From positions 62,001-126,000 of the forward strand of contig JBDXFZ010000041.1 of the NCBI GenBank assembly GCA_039990395.1: DNA of 64,000 nucleotides. The letters are read 5' to 3'. The notes below the pieces were generated by a model, which searched no databases, was not told the DNA's origin, and was given only the letters and a program-made list of their open reading frames with translations. Each line of letters opens with the position of its first letter. The stretch's first letter is position 1. Both the position numbers and the translations under genes were made by a program. Below are positions 1 to 9,417 of this stretch, one piece after another. The DNA comes from CALINF01 sp039990395. Its GTDB lineage: Bacteria; Pseudomonadota; Gammaproteobacteria; Pseudomonadales; Halieaceae.

Positions 1-280
1 TAAACGTTTCGCGCCCTTCAATCGTGATACCCAGCAGACCATTAGACAGCTGATCCCAATCGACGATCCGCGCATAGGTGCCGTAATCCCCAAGATCAGG
101 TTCAGTCTTGCCTTTCTCTGCAACCTCGGCGCCACGGCGGACCCACACAACACCGAACCCGGTATTGGAACGCATGCTTTCACGCACCAGATCTATATAG
201 CGCTGCTCGAAAATCTGCAGTGGAACACGCCCGTAAGGCACCAGCACAGACGATAACGGAAATAGTGGGATCTCAGTCAT
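1..280 (-). CDS. LON-domain (protease substrate-binding-like) protein, 3' part missing
   Basis: The reading frame starts at the ATG at 278-280 and runs leftward off the window edge, so only the first 93 residues are seen. They begin MTEIPLFPLSSVLVPYGRVP and continue with LQIFEQRYIDLV, the typical opening of stand-alone LON substrate-binding-domain proteins (the N-terminal domain of Lon without ATPase or protease). The role of such stand-alone proteins is not well defined. The gene follows the YkgJ gene by one base and probably shares its transcript. Confidence 0.8.
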   Translation of the reverse strand, partial: MTEIPLFPLSSVLVPYGRVPLQIFEQRYIDLVRESMRSNTGFGVVWVRRGAEVAEKGKTEPDLGDYGTYARIVDWDQLSNGLLGITIEGRETF

Positions 281-281
281 A

Positions 282-560
282 CTAGCGACTTTCCAAGTGG
301 TCGGACGTGGGCGCACTACTGAATTCTAGTTGTGTCAAAATCTGCAATGCCTCCTCTGCAGTGCTCCCGCATATGGACGGCTCAGGCAGGAAGTCGGCAC
401 AGACGGCAGGACGCAGCGTTGTGTCAAACAGTGCGCAGCCAAGGTCAACCTGCAAATGCACGCAGCGCACACCCGCAGGCTTTCCTGAGGGCATCCCGTG
501 ATAGGGCATGACGATAGCAGGCGCTATACAGCACGCGCCGCAGCCGCTCCGGCAATCCAC
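282..560 (-). CDS. YkgJ-family cysteine cluster protein
   Basis: This is a 92-residue protein beginning with GTG immediately after the RND permease stop codon (TGAGTG), so it is probably co-translated with it. The N-terminus carries the family's cysteine cluster (MDCRSGCGACC), followed by PSGKPAGVRC, a CALF segment and further cysteines at VCADF and ICGST. Proteins of this family are thought to bind a metal or Fe-S centre through these cysteines. The biochemical role is unknown. Confidence 0.8.
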   Translation of the reverse strand: MDCRSGCGACCIAPAIVMPYHGMPSGKPAGVRCVHLQVDLGCALFDTTLRPAVCADFLPEPSICGSTAEEALQILTQLEFSSAPTSDHLESR

Positions 561-3128
561 TCAGGCGTTCTCCTTACCCAGAGGCTTGAACACCAAAATC
601 AACTGCGGCAATAACAATAATGCACCAATCACCGCAGCCAACATAGCCAGCACTGTCAGTAACCCGAAGTAGATGCTCGGATTAAAGTTGGACAGCGTTA
701 GCATTGAGAAGCCCACAATCACGGTCACCGTGGTGTAGTACATCGCTCGTCCAATACTGTTGTGGCAGCGATACATTGCAGCCCGGTAATTGCGATCGAC
801 CGAAAACTCTTTTATGTAGCGATGAACATAATGAATACAGTCATCCACACCAATCCCTACAACAATCGCCGCAATGGTGATTGTCATGATATCCAGAGGA
901 ATACCCACTATACCCATGACGCCCAATACCAAGCCCGCCGCGAGGATATTGGGGGCCAGAGCGATCAATGCCAGGGGCAGCGACCGGAACAGGGCCCAGA
1001 ACATCACCATGATGGCCAGGAACACTACCCCTAAGGTCAGAATCTGGGACCGAAATAGGCTTTGCAGCACGTTGTTGTATAGCACCAGCATGCCCGTAAA
1101 TTGAACCTGCTCAGGCTCCAGACCTACATCGTCGATCAGCTCCTGCCGCAACTGCCTTAAAAATTCGGCGCGGCGCAGATCTTCGCTGGTCTCCATTACC
1201 CGAACCGAAATCAGGGCTTGCTCATTCTCAGCTGAGAAGTAGGGATCGACCATGAGACCTTTGATGTCCTCGGGCAAACTCTTTTGCACAAGCGCAAGCT
1301 CAACGCCTCCTATGTCGCTTCCAAGGAGATCCTTTACAACAGAGAACGTCGTAGACAAAGACAATACCTTGCCTGTCTCTGCGCGCGCATCCACATGCTG
1401 ATGCACGGCATCCAGCACCTCCATGCCTTGCAGACTAAACCAGTAACTGGGCACAAAGCTCTCCGTCGCGCTCGGCACATCGTCGAAACCACTGTCGAAG
1501 TCTTCGCCCCACTCATCATCTAATTCATCAGCAAAAGGATCATCATCTGCAATCGGTGTTGGCGTAGCCGCATTGACGGGAATCTCCAGGCCAGGCAAGG
1601 GTTCATTTCCTGTCGGCGCGTTCACTACAATCGCCAGCGGAATAGTCCCACCGAGCTTTCGATCCAACAGCTCCATACCCTGATAGATTTCAGTGGTTTC
1701 CTTGAAGTAATCAATAAAGCGGTTCTCAACCTGCAGGCGCGAAACGCCCCAGCCAATGGCAATACACAGGCCGACGCTAGTTACCAGAATGAGCGTTCCA
1801 AAACGATCTGTGAAAGTGGCAAAGCGCACCGTTAAGGGAGTTGACGCCATTCGATACTTAAACGGACGACCCGTGGGCCACACCAGCATCATGCATGGCA
1901 CTAGTACAAACGCGAGCACCAATGCCACGGCGATTCCCGTTGTCATCATCCAGCCAAAATCGATTACGGGTTGCAGACCCGATACCACTAACGAGACAAA
2001 GGCCACGACCGTTGTAACGCCAGTATAAAAACAGGGAACCGCCATCAACTGCACTGTGCTGCGCACCCGCTCATACAGGTCGCCTTCAGGCTCGGCTGCA
2101 TGCAGCTCGCGATAGCGAACTATCAGGTGGATTGCAATTGCCAGCGTGATGATCAATAGCACTGCCACGAAATTGGACGAGATCACGGTCATGCGCCAAT
2201 CCAGCGCGCCAAGCAGACCCAGCATAACGACCACTGTCGCGCTGCAGGTAACCAGTGGAATCACTACCCAGCGTACTCGCTGGAAGATGAGCGCCAATAC
2301 CAGCGCCATCACACCCAAAATGGCAGTGCCAAATAGAATGAGATCACTGCGCACAAAGCTGACCATGTCGGCCGTGATCATAGGTAATCCACCGACGAAT
2401 AGCTTGGCATGATCTTCATACCGGGCGGCAATAGCACGCACATCCGCCACAAGGCTGCTCTGCGCAGCCAAAGCGGTGGCCGTATGCGCTTTGAAGGCGA
2501 CCTCTGCCGCTTGCAATTCCTGTGCTTGCGCAGACGTAAGATCACCACGACGACCCTGAGCACGCAGAGACTCGCGCGTCTCCAACAAATCAAAATAACG
2601 CTCGTCGCGGGCGAGATTAATCTGCACTGCAGTCAACGTACCATCCCGGCTGGCCAACAAATCCGCGTATATAGGGCTGGACGTGAATTCCGCCAGTGCC
2701 AATTCCCGGTCCTGTCCGGGAAGATTCATAGAAGGCAACGGGTCACCAGAGGTGATATCGGACAATGTTACCGGCGGACTCTCGAGCAGAGGCACATCCC
2801 ATACGGTGACCACAGAAGAGACACCTGAGAGCTCTCGCAACTCATCGGCCATCTCACGCAATGGCAGCAAGGATTCGTCGCTGAGCAGCGGCGCATCGGG
2901 TTGCCAGGTGATCAGAAGAAAATCTTCAGAACCGTACTCCTTGCCAACCTGACGAAAGAACTCCAATGCAGGATCACCCTGCAGCAACAGGGAGTCCGCC
3001 GACGCATCGAGCTTCACCTTGGGCAACTGCAGCGCGCTCACAGCCACCAGCAAAGCGACCAGTGTCAACGCGATAAACGGATGGCGTAGAACCAACCGCT
3101 CGTAGCTATTCATCAACAATTGCGACAT
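561..3128 (-). CDS. RND/MMPL superfamily exporter (HAE3-like)
   Basis: An 855-residue inner-membrane protein with the symmetrical RND layout. A first transmembrane helix (about residues 15-35) is followed by a large periplasmic loop and a bundle of helices (about 260-420), then a second single helix near 450, a second periplasmic loop and a final helix bundle (about 700-850). The motif GVDDCIHYVHRY in the second bundle is typical of Patched-like hydrophobe exporters. The substrate is unknown. The second periplasmic loop (about 530-565) contains a strongly acidic stretch (DDDPFADELDDEWGEDFD). It is followed by the YkgJ and LON-domain genes in one leftward transcript; mpl lies directly upstream, one base away. 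Confidence 0.85.
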   Translation of the reverse strand: MSQLLMNSYERLVLRHPFIALTLVALLVAVSALQLPKVKLDASADSLLLQGDPALEFFRQVGKEYGSEDFLLITWQPDAPLLSDESLLPLREMADELRELSGVSSVVTVWDVPLLESPPVTLSDITSGDPLPSMNLPGQDRELALAEFTSSPIYADLLASRDGTLTAVQINLARDERYFDLLETRESLRAQGRRGDLTSAQAQELQAAEVAFKAHTATALAAQSSLVADVRAIAARYEDHAKLFVGGLPMITADMVSFVRSDLILFGTAILGVMALVLALIFQRVRWVVIPLVTCSATVVVMLGLLGALDWRMTVISSNFVAVLLIITLAIAIHLIVRYRELHAAEPEGDLYERVRSTVQLMAVPCFYTGVTTVVAFVSLVVSGLQPVIDFGWMMTTGIAVALVLAFVLVPCMMLVWPTGRPFKYRMASTPLTVRFATFTDRFGTLILVTSVGLCIAIGWGVSRLQVENRFIDYFKETTEIYQGMELLDRKLGGTIPLAIVVNAPTGNEPLPGLEIPVNAATPTPIADDDPFADELDDEWGEDFDSGFDDVPSATESFVPSYWFSLQGMEVLDAVHQHVDARAETGKVLSLSTTFSVVKDLLGSDIGGVELALVQKSLPEDIKGLMVDPYFSAENEQALISVRVMETSEDLRRAEFLRQLRQELIDDVGLEPEQVQFTGMLVLYNNVLQSLFRSQILTLGVVFLAIMVMFWALFRSLPLALIALAPNILAAGLVLGVMGIVGIPLDIMTITIAAIVVGIGVDDCIHYVHRYIKEFSVDRNYRAAMYRCHNSIGRAMYYTTVTVIVGFSMLTLSNFNPSIYFGLLTVLAMLAAVIGALLLLPQLILVFKPLGKENA

Positions 3129-3129
3129 A

Positions 3130-4506
3130 TCAGGCGTTTATCACTTCCAATTGTGTAAGCAGCTTCTGGTGTATACCGCCAAAACTGCCGTTACTCATTA
3201 TGACGATCGTATCGCCCGATTCTGCCAGGGCAGCAACTTCCTGCGCCAAACTATCAACGTTGTCGCTCAAGCTCGCGGCAACAGGACTCTCGCTGATAAC
3301 ATTATCGAGAGACCAATCCATACCAGAAGGCTGAAACCAGAACACGCGATCTGCCGCCTTCGTGGCCGACGCTAAATGCTTGCGATGCTCTCCCATACGC
3401 ATGGTATTCGAGCGCGGCTCAATTAGTGTGAGAATCCGACCGCCTTCATTACCTGCGCGAATGCCCTCCAGCGTTGAAGCAATCGCGGTGGGGTGATGAG
3501 CAAAATCGTCATACACGCGGATATTTGCCACCGTACCCAACAGTTCCAGACGACGCTTCACCCCACGAAATACCGCCAATGCCGCAGCAGATACCTGGGG
3601 AGTGACGCCCACATGATGCGCCGCCGCCATCGCCGCCAATCCATTTTCGACATTGTGACGACCACAATGGTTCCACTCCACAACAGCAGGTTCGTGCTGC
3701 GGACTGTGCACCCTAAACGCTGTGCCGTCTTTGTTGATCAACTCGGCGTGCCAGCTCGCATCACTGTTTTCTATTGCGAGGTCTACCTGCGGTGTCCAGC
3801 AACCCATGTCGAGCACCTCATCAATGGCCGTCACACCCCTGGGGTAGACAATACTGCCCTGCCCCGGAACGCAGCGCACCACATGATGAAATTGACGCTG
3901 AATGGCGCCAAGATCATCAAATATATCGGCATGATCGAACTCAAGGTTATTGATCACCAGCGTGCGCGGGCGGTAATGAATAAACTTGGAGCGCTTGTCG
4001 AAGAAGGCTGTGTCGTATTCGTCTGCCTCTACCACAAAGAAATCTGACTCACCCGAACGCGCCGAGACACCAAAGTCAGCGGGAACACCACCGATCAAAA
4101 AGCCGGGCGCCATGCCGGCATACTCAAGTATCCAGGCCACCATAGAACTGGTGGTGGTTTTACCATGGGTTCCCGATAGTGCGATTACCCACTTATCGGC
4201 CAGCAAGTTTTCGGCCAACCATTGAGGTCCGGATACATAGTTGAGACCGGCGTTAAGCATATACTCGACGGCAGCATTGCCCCGGGTCATCGCATTTCCT
4301 ACGACCACTTGGTCGGGGGCAGGCATTAGGTGCTCCGGCTCATAGCCAGACATCAGCTCAATACCAGCAGCCTCGAGCTGTGTGCTCATCGGGGGATATA
4401 CGTTCGCATCAGAGCCAGTGACACGATAGCCCCTCTCCGCAGCCAACAGCGCAATCCCGCCCATGAACGTGCCGCAGATACCCAGAATGTGAATGTGACC
4501 TTTCAA
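3130..4506 (-). CDS. mpl: UDP-N-acetylmuramate:L-Ala-gamma-D-Glu-meso-Dap ligase
   Basis: Mpl reattaches recycled murein tripeptide to UDP-MurNAc in the cytoplasm. The sequence starts HIHILGICGTFMGG, contains the ATP-binding loop GTHGKTTTSSM and VVEADEYDTAFFDKRSKF, and ends with MSNGSFGGIHQKLL, all diagnostic of Mpl rather than MurC. I place the start at TTG 4504-4506, because a GAGGAGG ribosome site lies 7 bases upstream and the protein then matches the family from its first residues (458 aa). An ATG at 4521 in the same frame is possible but overlaps that ribosome site. It is followed after one base by the RND permease. Confidence 0.93.
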   Translation of the reverse strand: MKGHIHILGICGTFMGGIALLAAERGYRVTGSDANVYPPMSTQLEAAGIELMSGYEPEHLMPAPDQVVVGNAMTRGNAAVEYMLNAGLNYVSGPQWLAENLLADKWVIALSGTHGKTTTSSMVAWILEYAGMAPGFLIGGVPADFGVSARSGESDFFVVEADEYDTAFFDKRSKFIHYRPRTLVINNLEFDHADIFDDLGAIQRQFHHVVRCVPGQGSIVYPRGVTAIDEVLDMGCWTPQVDLAIENSDASWHAELINKDGTAFRVHSPQHEPAVVEWNHCGRHNVENGLAAMAAAHHVGVTPQVSAAALAVFRGVKRRLELLGTVANIRVYDDFAHHPTAIASTLEGIRAGNEGGRILTLIEPRSNTMRMGEHRKHLASATKAADRVFWFQPSGMDWSLDNVISESPVAASLSDNVDSLAQEVAALAESGDTIVIMSNGSFGGIHQKLLTQLEVINA

Positions 4507-4681
4507 TCCGTGCCTCCTCATCAAGCGCGCAATAGTAGCACGGGCACCCAGATCACCGCAGCGGGCATGAGGGCGATTAGAGGTGCCACCGGTGCACATC
4601 TGTGGTCGATTCGAGTATCATGCGCGCTTCCTTGGACCGCGTGTCATCAGGCACTCCCACACTTTGGAATCCTACCCGCAC

Positions 4682-5947
4682 ATGGCAAGAAAAAATGCGT
4701 TCTACGCCCAATCAGGTGGCGTCACAGCCGTAATCAATGCGAGCGCCTGTGGTGTCATTGAAACAGCCCGCAAGCATCGCGATCGCATCGGCAAGGTCTA
4801 CGCCGGACGCAACGGGATAATCGGCGCATTGCATGAGGACCTGATTGATACCAGCAAGGAGAGCAACAGTGCCATAGCCGGCTTGCTAAGCACGCCATCA
4901 GGCGCGTTTGGTTCCTGTCGTCACAAGCTAAAGAGCCTTGAGGAAAATCGGGCGGAGTACGAGCGGTTGATTGAGGTCTTTAAGGCACACAATATCGGCT
5001 ACTTTTTTTACAATGGTGGTGGTGACTCCGCCGACACTTGTCTCAAGGTATCTCAGCTGAGTGAGTCTATGGGCTACCCGCTGCAAGCCATTCACGTACC
5101 CAAAACTATCGACAATGACTTGCCGCTTACCGACAACAGTCCGGGGTTTGGCTCAGTTGCTAAGTACGTCGCGATCTCCACACGCGAGGCTGCACTGGAT
5201 GTGGCTTCCATGTGCGAAACCTCTACCAAGGTATTCATTCTTGAGGTTATGGGCAGACACGCAGGGTGGATCGCAGCCGCAGCCGGTCTTGCGGCTCAGC
5301 AAGAAGGTGACGCGCCCCATATCATAATTTTCCCCGAGATTGCCTTTGATACTAAGCGCTTTTTGGCACGCGTGAAGCGCACGGTTAAAAAGCATGGCTA
5401 CTGCGTGATTGTGGCGTCTGAGGGTGCGCAGTACAAAGATGGCACCTTCTTGACGGACTCCGGCGTTAGAGATGCCTTTGGCCACGCTCAACTGGGCGGT
5501 CTGGCACCTCAACTGGCCAATATGGTTAAGAGCGAGCTGGGCTATAAGTACCATTGGGCAGTCGCTGACTACCTGCAACGCTCGGCCAGACACATCGCAT
5601 CACAAACTGACGTCGATCAGGCTTATGCCGTGGGTAAAGCCGCGGTGGAATATGCGCTGGCCGGCAAGAACGCCGTTATGCCCTCGATTCACAGAGGTGC
5701 TGGAAAGCGCTACCGCTGGTCAATAAAGGAAGCTCCGCTGGACCAGGTTGCAAACCAGGAAAAGAAGATGCCCCGCAACTACATCTCTCGCGACGGCTTC
5801 GCCATTACCGACGAGGCCAGGCAGTACCTGACTCCGCTCATCCAAGGTGAGGCCTACCCCGCGTACCGTAACGGCATGCCGCGCTACGTCACCCTGAAAA
5901 ACGTTGCTGTGCCACGCAAGCTCAAACGTCGCTTCAAGGTTAAGTAG
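4682..5947 (+). CDS. pfp: Pyrophosphate-dependent 6-phosphofructokinase
   Basis: A 421-residue phosphofructokinase. The signature PKTIDNDLPLTD and the loop NGGGDSADTC match the PPi-dependent branch; in ATP-dependent enzymes the corresponding residues are GGDGS and PGTIDND. MGRHAGWIAAA is the fructose-6-phosphate-binding segment. It would interconvert fructose-6-phosphate and fructose-1,6-bisphosphate reversibly using pyrophosphate. The start is ATG 4682 (MARKNAFYAQSGG). The gene diverges from mpl and is followed by inorganic pyrophosphatase, an enzyme that competes for the same pyrophosphate pool. Confidence 0.9.
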   Translation: MARKNAFYAQSGGVTAVINASACGVIETARKHRDRIGKVYAGRNGIIGALHEDLIDTSKESNSAIAGLLSTPSGAFGSCRHKLKSLEENRAEYERLIEVFKAHNIGYFFYNGGGDSADTCLKVSQLSESMGYPLQAIHVPKTIDNDLPLTDNSPGFGSVAKYVAISTREAALDVASMCETSTKVFILEVMGRHAGWIAAAAGLAAQQEGDAPHIIIFPEIAFDTKRFLARVKRTVKKHGYCVIVASEGAQYKDGTFLTDSGVRDAFGHAQLGGLAPQLANMVKSELGYKYHWAVADYLQRSARHIASQTDVDQAYAVGKAAVEYALAGKNAVMPSIHRGAGKRYRWSIKEAPLDQVANQEKKMPRNYISRDGFAITDEARQYLTPLIQGEAYPAYRNGMPRYVTLKNVAVPRKLKRRFKVK

Positions 5948-6083
5948 CTCGCCAGCAACCAGCCTCGATAATGGCGTTAGCGCCTTAATGGGTATTTTTC
6001 GCTTCTCTGTGGCGAGATTTTAGCCAGCGTACTCTGTACAATGCTGCCCGCCATAGTGACCCCCCATTTGAGGTATTTTTCGT

Positions 6084-6728
6084 ATGTATGACAACAACAA
6101 GTACAATCGCTGGCGCCGCCACCCCTGGCACGGCCTGCACGCACGCGCTGATGAAGCATCTGAAGATACAGTACAGGTGTATGTTGAGATGACGCCTTCG
6201 GATGTCGTTAAGTATGAGTTAGACAAAAACTCCGGCTTCCTGATGGTTGATCGCCCTCAGCGCACAACCTCCAGCCCCCCAGCACTGTACGGTTTCATTC
6301 CACGCACATTTTGCGCCGAAGAGGTAGCCAAGCGCTGCCCTGATGTTGAAGTTGCCGATGGTGACCCACTGGATATCTGTGTGTATTCGGAACGTCATAT
6401 CACACGCGCCGACATCGTACTCAATGCACGCGTGGTAGGTGGAATACAGATGATTGACGATGGAGAGGCAGACGACAAGATTATTGCCATCCTCGAAGGA
6501 GACAATATCTGGGGAGATGTCATGGACATTGCCGACCTGCCTGATATCAAGATTGAACGGCTGCAGCACTATTTCTCGACCTACAAAATGCAGCCCGGCA
6601 AAGACGTGAACGTTAAAGTAGATTTTGTCTATGGCCGCGATGAGGCTCTAAAAGTGATAGCCGCCTCTGAGAAAGACTACTGGAACCACTACGGCGAACT
6701 GCACGATCAAGCCAAAGCTGGCATCTGA
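6084..6728 (+). CDS. ppa: Inorganic pyrophosphatase (family I)
   Basis: A 214-residue soluble enzyme hydrolysing pyrophosphate to two phosphates. Visible active-site elements are KYELDKNSG, YGFIPRT, DGDPLDICVYSE (metal-binding aspartates) and the DD around GEADDKIIAI. It is longer than the 176-residue E. coli enzyme and is nearer the eukaryote-like subgroup of family I found in several gammaproteobacteria. It lies 136 bases after the PPi-dependent phosphofructokinase on the same strand. Confidence 0.9.
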   Translation: MYDNNKYNRWRRHPWHGLHARADEASEDTVQVYVEMTPSDVVKYELDKNSGFLMVDRPQRTTSSPPALYGFIPRTFCAEEVAKRCPDVEVADGDPLDICVYSERHITRADIVLNARVVGGIQMIDDGEADDKIIAILEGDNIWGDVMDIADLPDIKIERLQHYFSTYKMQPGKDVNVKVDFVYGRDEALKVIAASEKDYWNHYGELHDQAKAGI

Positions 6729-6738
6729 TTAGCGCTAT

Positions 6739-7476
6739 TTACCCCCGCGGACACCAGTCCGCGGGTATCTTCACATACCGATCGAGCAAATTCTCCAGCT
6801 CAGCGCTCACCAGATCCTGCAACGCAAGTTCAGAACCAGCTGACAACGTCTGCCAGACCTGTCGCAGCATGCCGGCGTCTATCCGTCTATCGCAATTCTG
6901 TGACAACGGTGCGTAGCTCAAATGCCAGCGCTCGGGCGATACACCCCCACGATCCACAGCATAGGGTCGGTAGAAACCCTGTGATTGCCCCAACGCTATG
7001 CGCTCATCCAGCCAACAGTGGAACGGGTCGAATACGCCACCCGTTGATACCTCCTGCGGAGTGAGTTGCACGACATAATCTTCCGGCACAGCCTTTTGAT
7101 CATAGATATCCAGATCCGTGCCCCAGTGATGCCTTGATGTACCCGGTAGTGCCGAAAAGCGCAAAATAGCATCTAACTGTTGCGCGGGAGCCAATGCTTC
7201 CATCACCACGATCGTTCCGGCGTCGTCGTGTACGGTTCTGGCGCCCGTTGCTTTGGCGTTAAAGATAACGAGTTGGCGATCAAAAGACCTGTAGCTACTG
7301 GCGATTGCGGGCTCAAAACCCGCAGTGCGCGCATCTTCGCATAGCAAGGTGAATGCCCTCGCAGCCTCCGCTTGTAATCGGTGCCCATCCGGCAGCGTGT
7401 ACAGATGACTTTCATCAAGTCCTAGTAACTGATCAACCGTTATTCGTGCTGAAGTGGTTTGCAAAAGCCCGCCCAT
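6739..7476 (-). CDS. M15-family D-alanyl-D-alanine carboxypeptidase (VanY-like)
   Basis: A 245-residue protein with the metal-binding pattern of M15B peptidases: SSYRSFDRQ, then SRHHWGTDLDIYD (HxxxxxxD zinc ligands) and a third histidine in SPERWHLSYAP. Such enzymes trim the terminal D-alanine of peptidoglycan stem peptides. The frame is open further upstream, but that would overlap the divergent Rieske gene. ATG 7474-7476 (MGGLLQTTSARI) is the more reasonable start. No clear signal peptide is visible from this start, so its location is uncertain. Confidence 0.75.
   Translation of the reverse strand: MGGLLQTTSARITVDQLLGLDESHLYTLPDGHRLQAEAARAFTLLCEDARTAGFEPAIASSYRSFDRQLVIFNAKATGARTVHDDAGTIVVMEALAPAQQLDAILRFSALPGTSRHHWGTDLDIYDQKAVPEDYVVQLTPQEVSTGGVFDPFHCWLDERIALGQSQGFYRPYAVDRGGVSPERWHLSYAPLSQNCDRRIDAGMLRQVWQTLSAGSELALQDLVSAELENLLDRYVKIPADWCPRG
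6742..6767. terminator. Convergent hairpin between ppa and the M15 peptidase
   Basis: A strong GC-rich inverted repeat, CCCGCGGAC / GTCCGCGGG with a 4-base loop, lies 16 bases past the ppa stop and overlaps the last codons of the convergent peptidase gene. The downstream T-run is weak, so it may act as a stabilising hairpin more than as a strict terminator. Confidence 0.45.
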
Positions 7477-7543
7477 GCATCTGTTATGCTCTGCGTAAGT
7501 GTCTGGCACAATCCTACCGCGAACAGACACAGCAGGACATCTT

Positions 7544-7858
7544 ATGTACCGCATCGGCAGATTATCCGCGATTCCCAATGGGACTTCCTGTTCACTCATG
7601 GCAGGCGAGCGACAACTAGTCGCGGTGATGCGAGCTGGCAAGCTCTATGTGTACGAGAACCAATGCCCTCATTCGGGTGAATCACTGGACCCGATGGGTG
7701 GTTCTGTGGCCAGTGGAGGTGGTCTGACCCTGACCTGCCAGCGCCATGGAGCCGAGTTTTTGTCTGACACAGGCCAATGCGTCGCAGGCCCCTGTTTGGG
7801 CGAGTCACTGAGCAGCGTCAGCTACAAAATCGAAAACGACGACATCCTGATAGAGTAA
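7544..7858 (+). CDS. Rieske-type [2Fe-2S] ferredoxin
   Basis: A 104-residue stand-alone Rieske protein. The cluster ligands are visible as CPHSG (first Cys-x-His) and CQRHGAEF (second Cys-x-x-His). It has no transmembrane helix, so it should be a soluble electron carrier of the naphthalene-dioxygenase-ferredoxin or NirD-like type. The start is ATG 7544, preceded by AGGA at a good distance. It is divergent from the M15 peptidase and convergent with sfsA. The redox partner is not evident from context. Confidence 0.8.
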   Translation: MYRIGRLSAIPNGTSCSLMAGERQLVAVMRAGKLYVYENQCPHSGESLDPMGGSVASGGGLTLTCQRHGAEFLSDTGQCVAGPCLGESLSSVSYKIENDDILIE

Positions 7859-7888
7859 ATCACGCAGCCCGGGCGTCGTCGCTATCGC

Positions 7889-8593
7889 TTACTGGGGATC
7901 CACAGTAAATGGAAGCTGCTGCGCCAGACACATCTGCTGCGGGGAAATATCAGCGCGCCAGGCTTGAACCTCAACCCCTGCGGCCATGGCCTCTAGTAAA
8001 GCCTCGCGGTAGCGCGGATCAATATCGCCGGCCGCACTTACCCGTGAAATGCCTGCATGTAGCACGCAGAAAAACATCATTGCGCGGGTCCCTGCCTCAC
8101 TTAACGCTTGTAACTCTTGCAGGTGCTTGCGCCCACGCTCACTGACCGCGTCAGGAAAAACTCCCTGCCCACGATCCCGACACAAGGTGACGGATTTCAC
8201 TTCTACAAAGGTTTCGGCTCCACCCTGCTTGAGGACAAGATCAGCGCGGCTACCAGCGCCATATTTCACTTCGCGGCGCAATTCGTCCAATTCGGAAAAG
8301 CCCGAAATCAGGCCTGCACCAAAGGCCTCTGCCACCACGGCGTTTGCCCGCGCAGAATGAATGCAGGCGATCCCGGTAGATGTATTCACCAGCTCCCACG
8401 TGTGGGGATATTTGCGAGTGGGCGAGTCACTGACCGATAGCCATACCGCACTTCCAGGCTCGGCGCAGCCCGTCATAGCACCCGTGTTGGGACAATGCAC
8501 TGTAATGACCTCACCACTGTCGAGCTCTACATCAGCCAGAAACCGCTTGTAGCGTCGCAACAGCTTACCCTGAATCAGCGGGGTAAAATCCAT
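7889..8593 (-). CDS. sfsA: SfsA family DNA-binding / nuclease-like protein
   Basis: A 234-residue protein, exactly the usual SfsA length. Typical segments are GKLLRRYKRFLADV, VHCPNTGAMTGC, KYGAGSRADL and FVEVKSVTL followed by FPDAVSERG. The E. coli protein was named for sugar-fermentation stimulation, and the fold resembles restriction-type nucleases. The start is ATG 8591-8593, preceded by AAGGAGAT. SfsA next to dksA is a common gammaproteobacterial arrangement. Confidence 0.9.
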   Translation of the reverse strand: MDFTPLIQGKLLRRYKRFLADVELDSGEVITVHCPNTGAMTGCAEPGSAVWLSVSDSPTRKYPHTWELVNTSTGIACIHSARANAVVAEAFGAGLISGFSELDELRREVKYGAGSRADLVLKQGGAETFVEVKSVTLCRDRGQGVFPDAVSERGRKHLQELQALSEAGTRAMMFFCVLHAGISRVSAAGDIDPRYREALLEAMAAGVEVQAWRADISPQQMCLAQQLPFTVDPQ

Positions 8594-8839
8594 GCCATCT
8601 CCTTGTATGTCGACGGCTGCATTGGAGATCATCCAGAGTATTACGACGCCCGCTCAACTCAACCGCAATCGCGCAGTGTATCAACTGCGACGCAGCGGTA
8701 AACCACGACCACAAAAACATGGATTTTTTGCTGGCACAGGTGCTTGATATCTGGTAATTTCACCGCCCTCTCGGGATCGGGGTTACGCGCAGACCGCGTG
8801 ATCCATGACTTACAATCTATGACGTATGGGATACTGACC

Positions 8840-9397
8840 ATGCCAACCAAAGCTCCATCAAAAAAACCCGCTGCCAAGAAGAAAGCGCCGGCCAAGAAAG
8901 CGACTACGCCGAAGGCTAAGGCCGCGCCTAAAGCTAAAGCCAAGCCGAAAGCCAAAGCTAAGCCGAGGAAGACCTCCTCTTCCACAGAGTTCAAGGCTTT
9001 CGAGCCCTACAAGCCCAAGCGCGGCGAGCAGTACATGAATGAAGCGCAGCGTGCGCACTTCAAGCAGATTTTGTTGAACTGGAAAGCAGAGCTCATGCAG
9101 GAAGTTGATCGCACGGTCTCTCATATGAAAGACGAGGCAGCGAATTTCCCCGACCCCGCTGATCGCGCCACCCAGGAAGAAGAGTTCAGCCTGGAACTGC
9201 GCACCCGCGACCGCGAGCGCAAGCTTATCAAGAAAATTGACGGTACCGCTGAGCGCATCGAGCAGGACGACTACGGATTCTGTGACGCCTGTGGTGTTGA
9301 GATAGGCATCAAGCGTCTTGAAGCCCGACCCACGGCTACGCTGTGCATCGACTGCAAAACGCTCGATGAAATCAAGGAAAGGCAGGAAATGGGTTAA
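8840..9397 (+). CDS. dksA: RNA polymerase-binding transcription factor DksA with long basic tail
   Basis: DksA binds the secondary channel of RNA polymerase and works with ppGpp. The C-terminal two thirds are canonical: the coiled coil with DPADRATQEEE carries the tip aspartates, and the zinc finger is CDACG ... CIDCK. The first 45 residues are an Ala/Lys/Pro repeat tail (PKAKAAPKAKAKPKAKAKP), making the protein 185 aa against about 151 in E. coli. The start is ATG 8840, and gluQ follows after 20 bases. Confidence 0.93.
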   Translation: MPTKAPSKKPAAKKKAPAKKATTPKAKAAPKAKAKPKAKAKPRKTSSSTEFKAFEPYKPKRGEQYMNEAQRAHFKQILLNWKAELMQEVDRTVSHMKDEAANFPDPADRATQEEEFSLELRTRDRERKLIKKIDGTAERIEQDDYGFCDACGVEIGIKRLEARPTATLCIDCKTLDEIKERQEMG

Positions 9398-9417
9398 TCC
9401 TGCTGGGTTAGCCGTGC

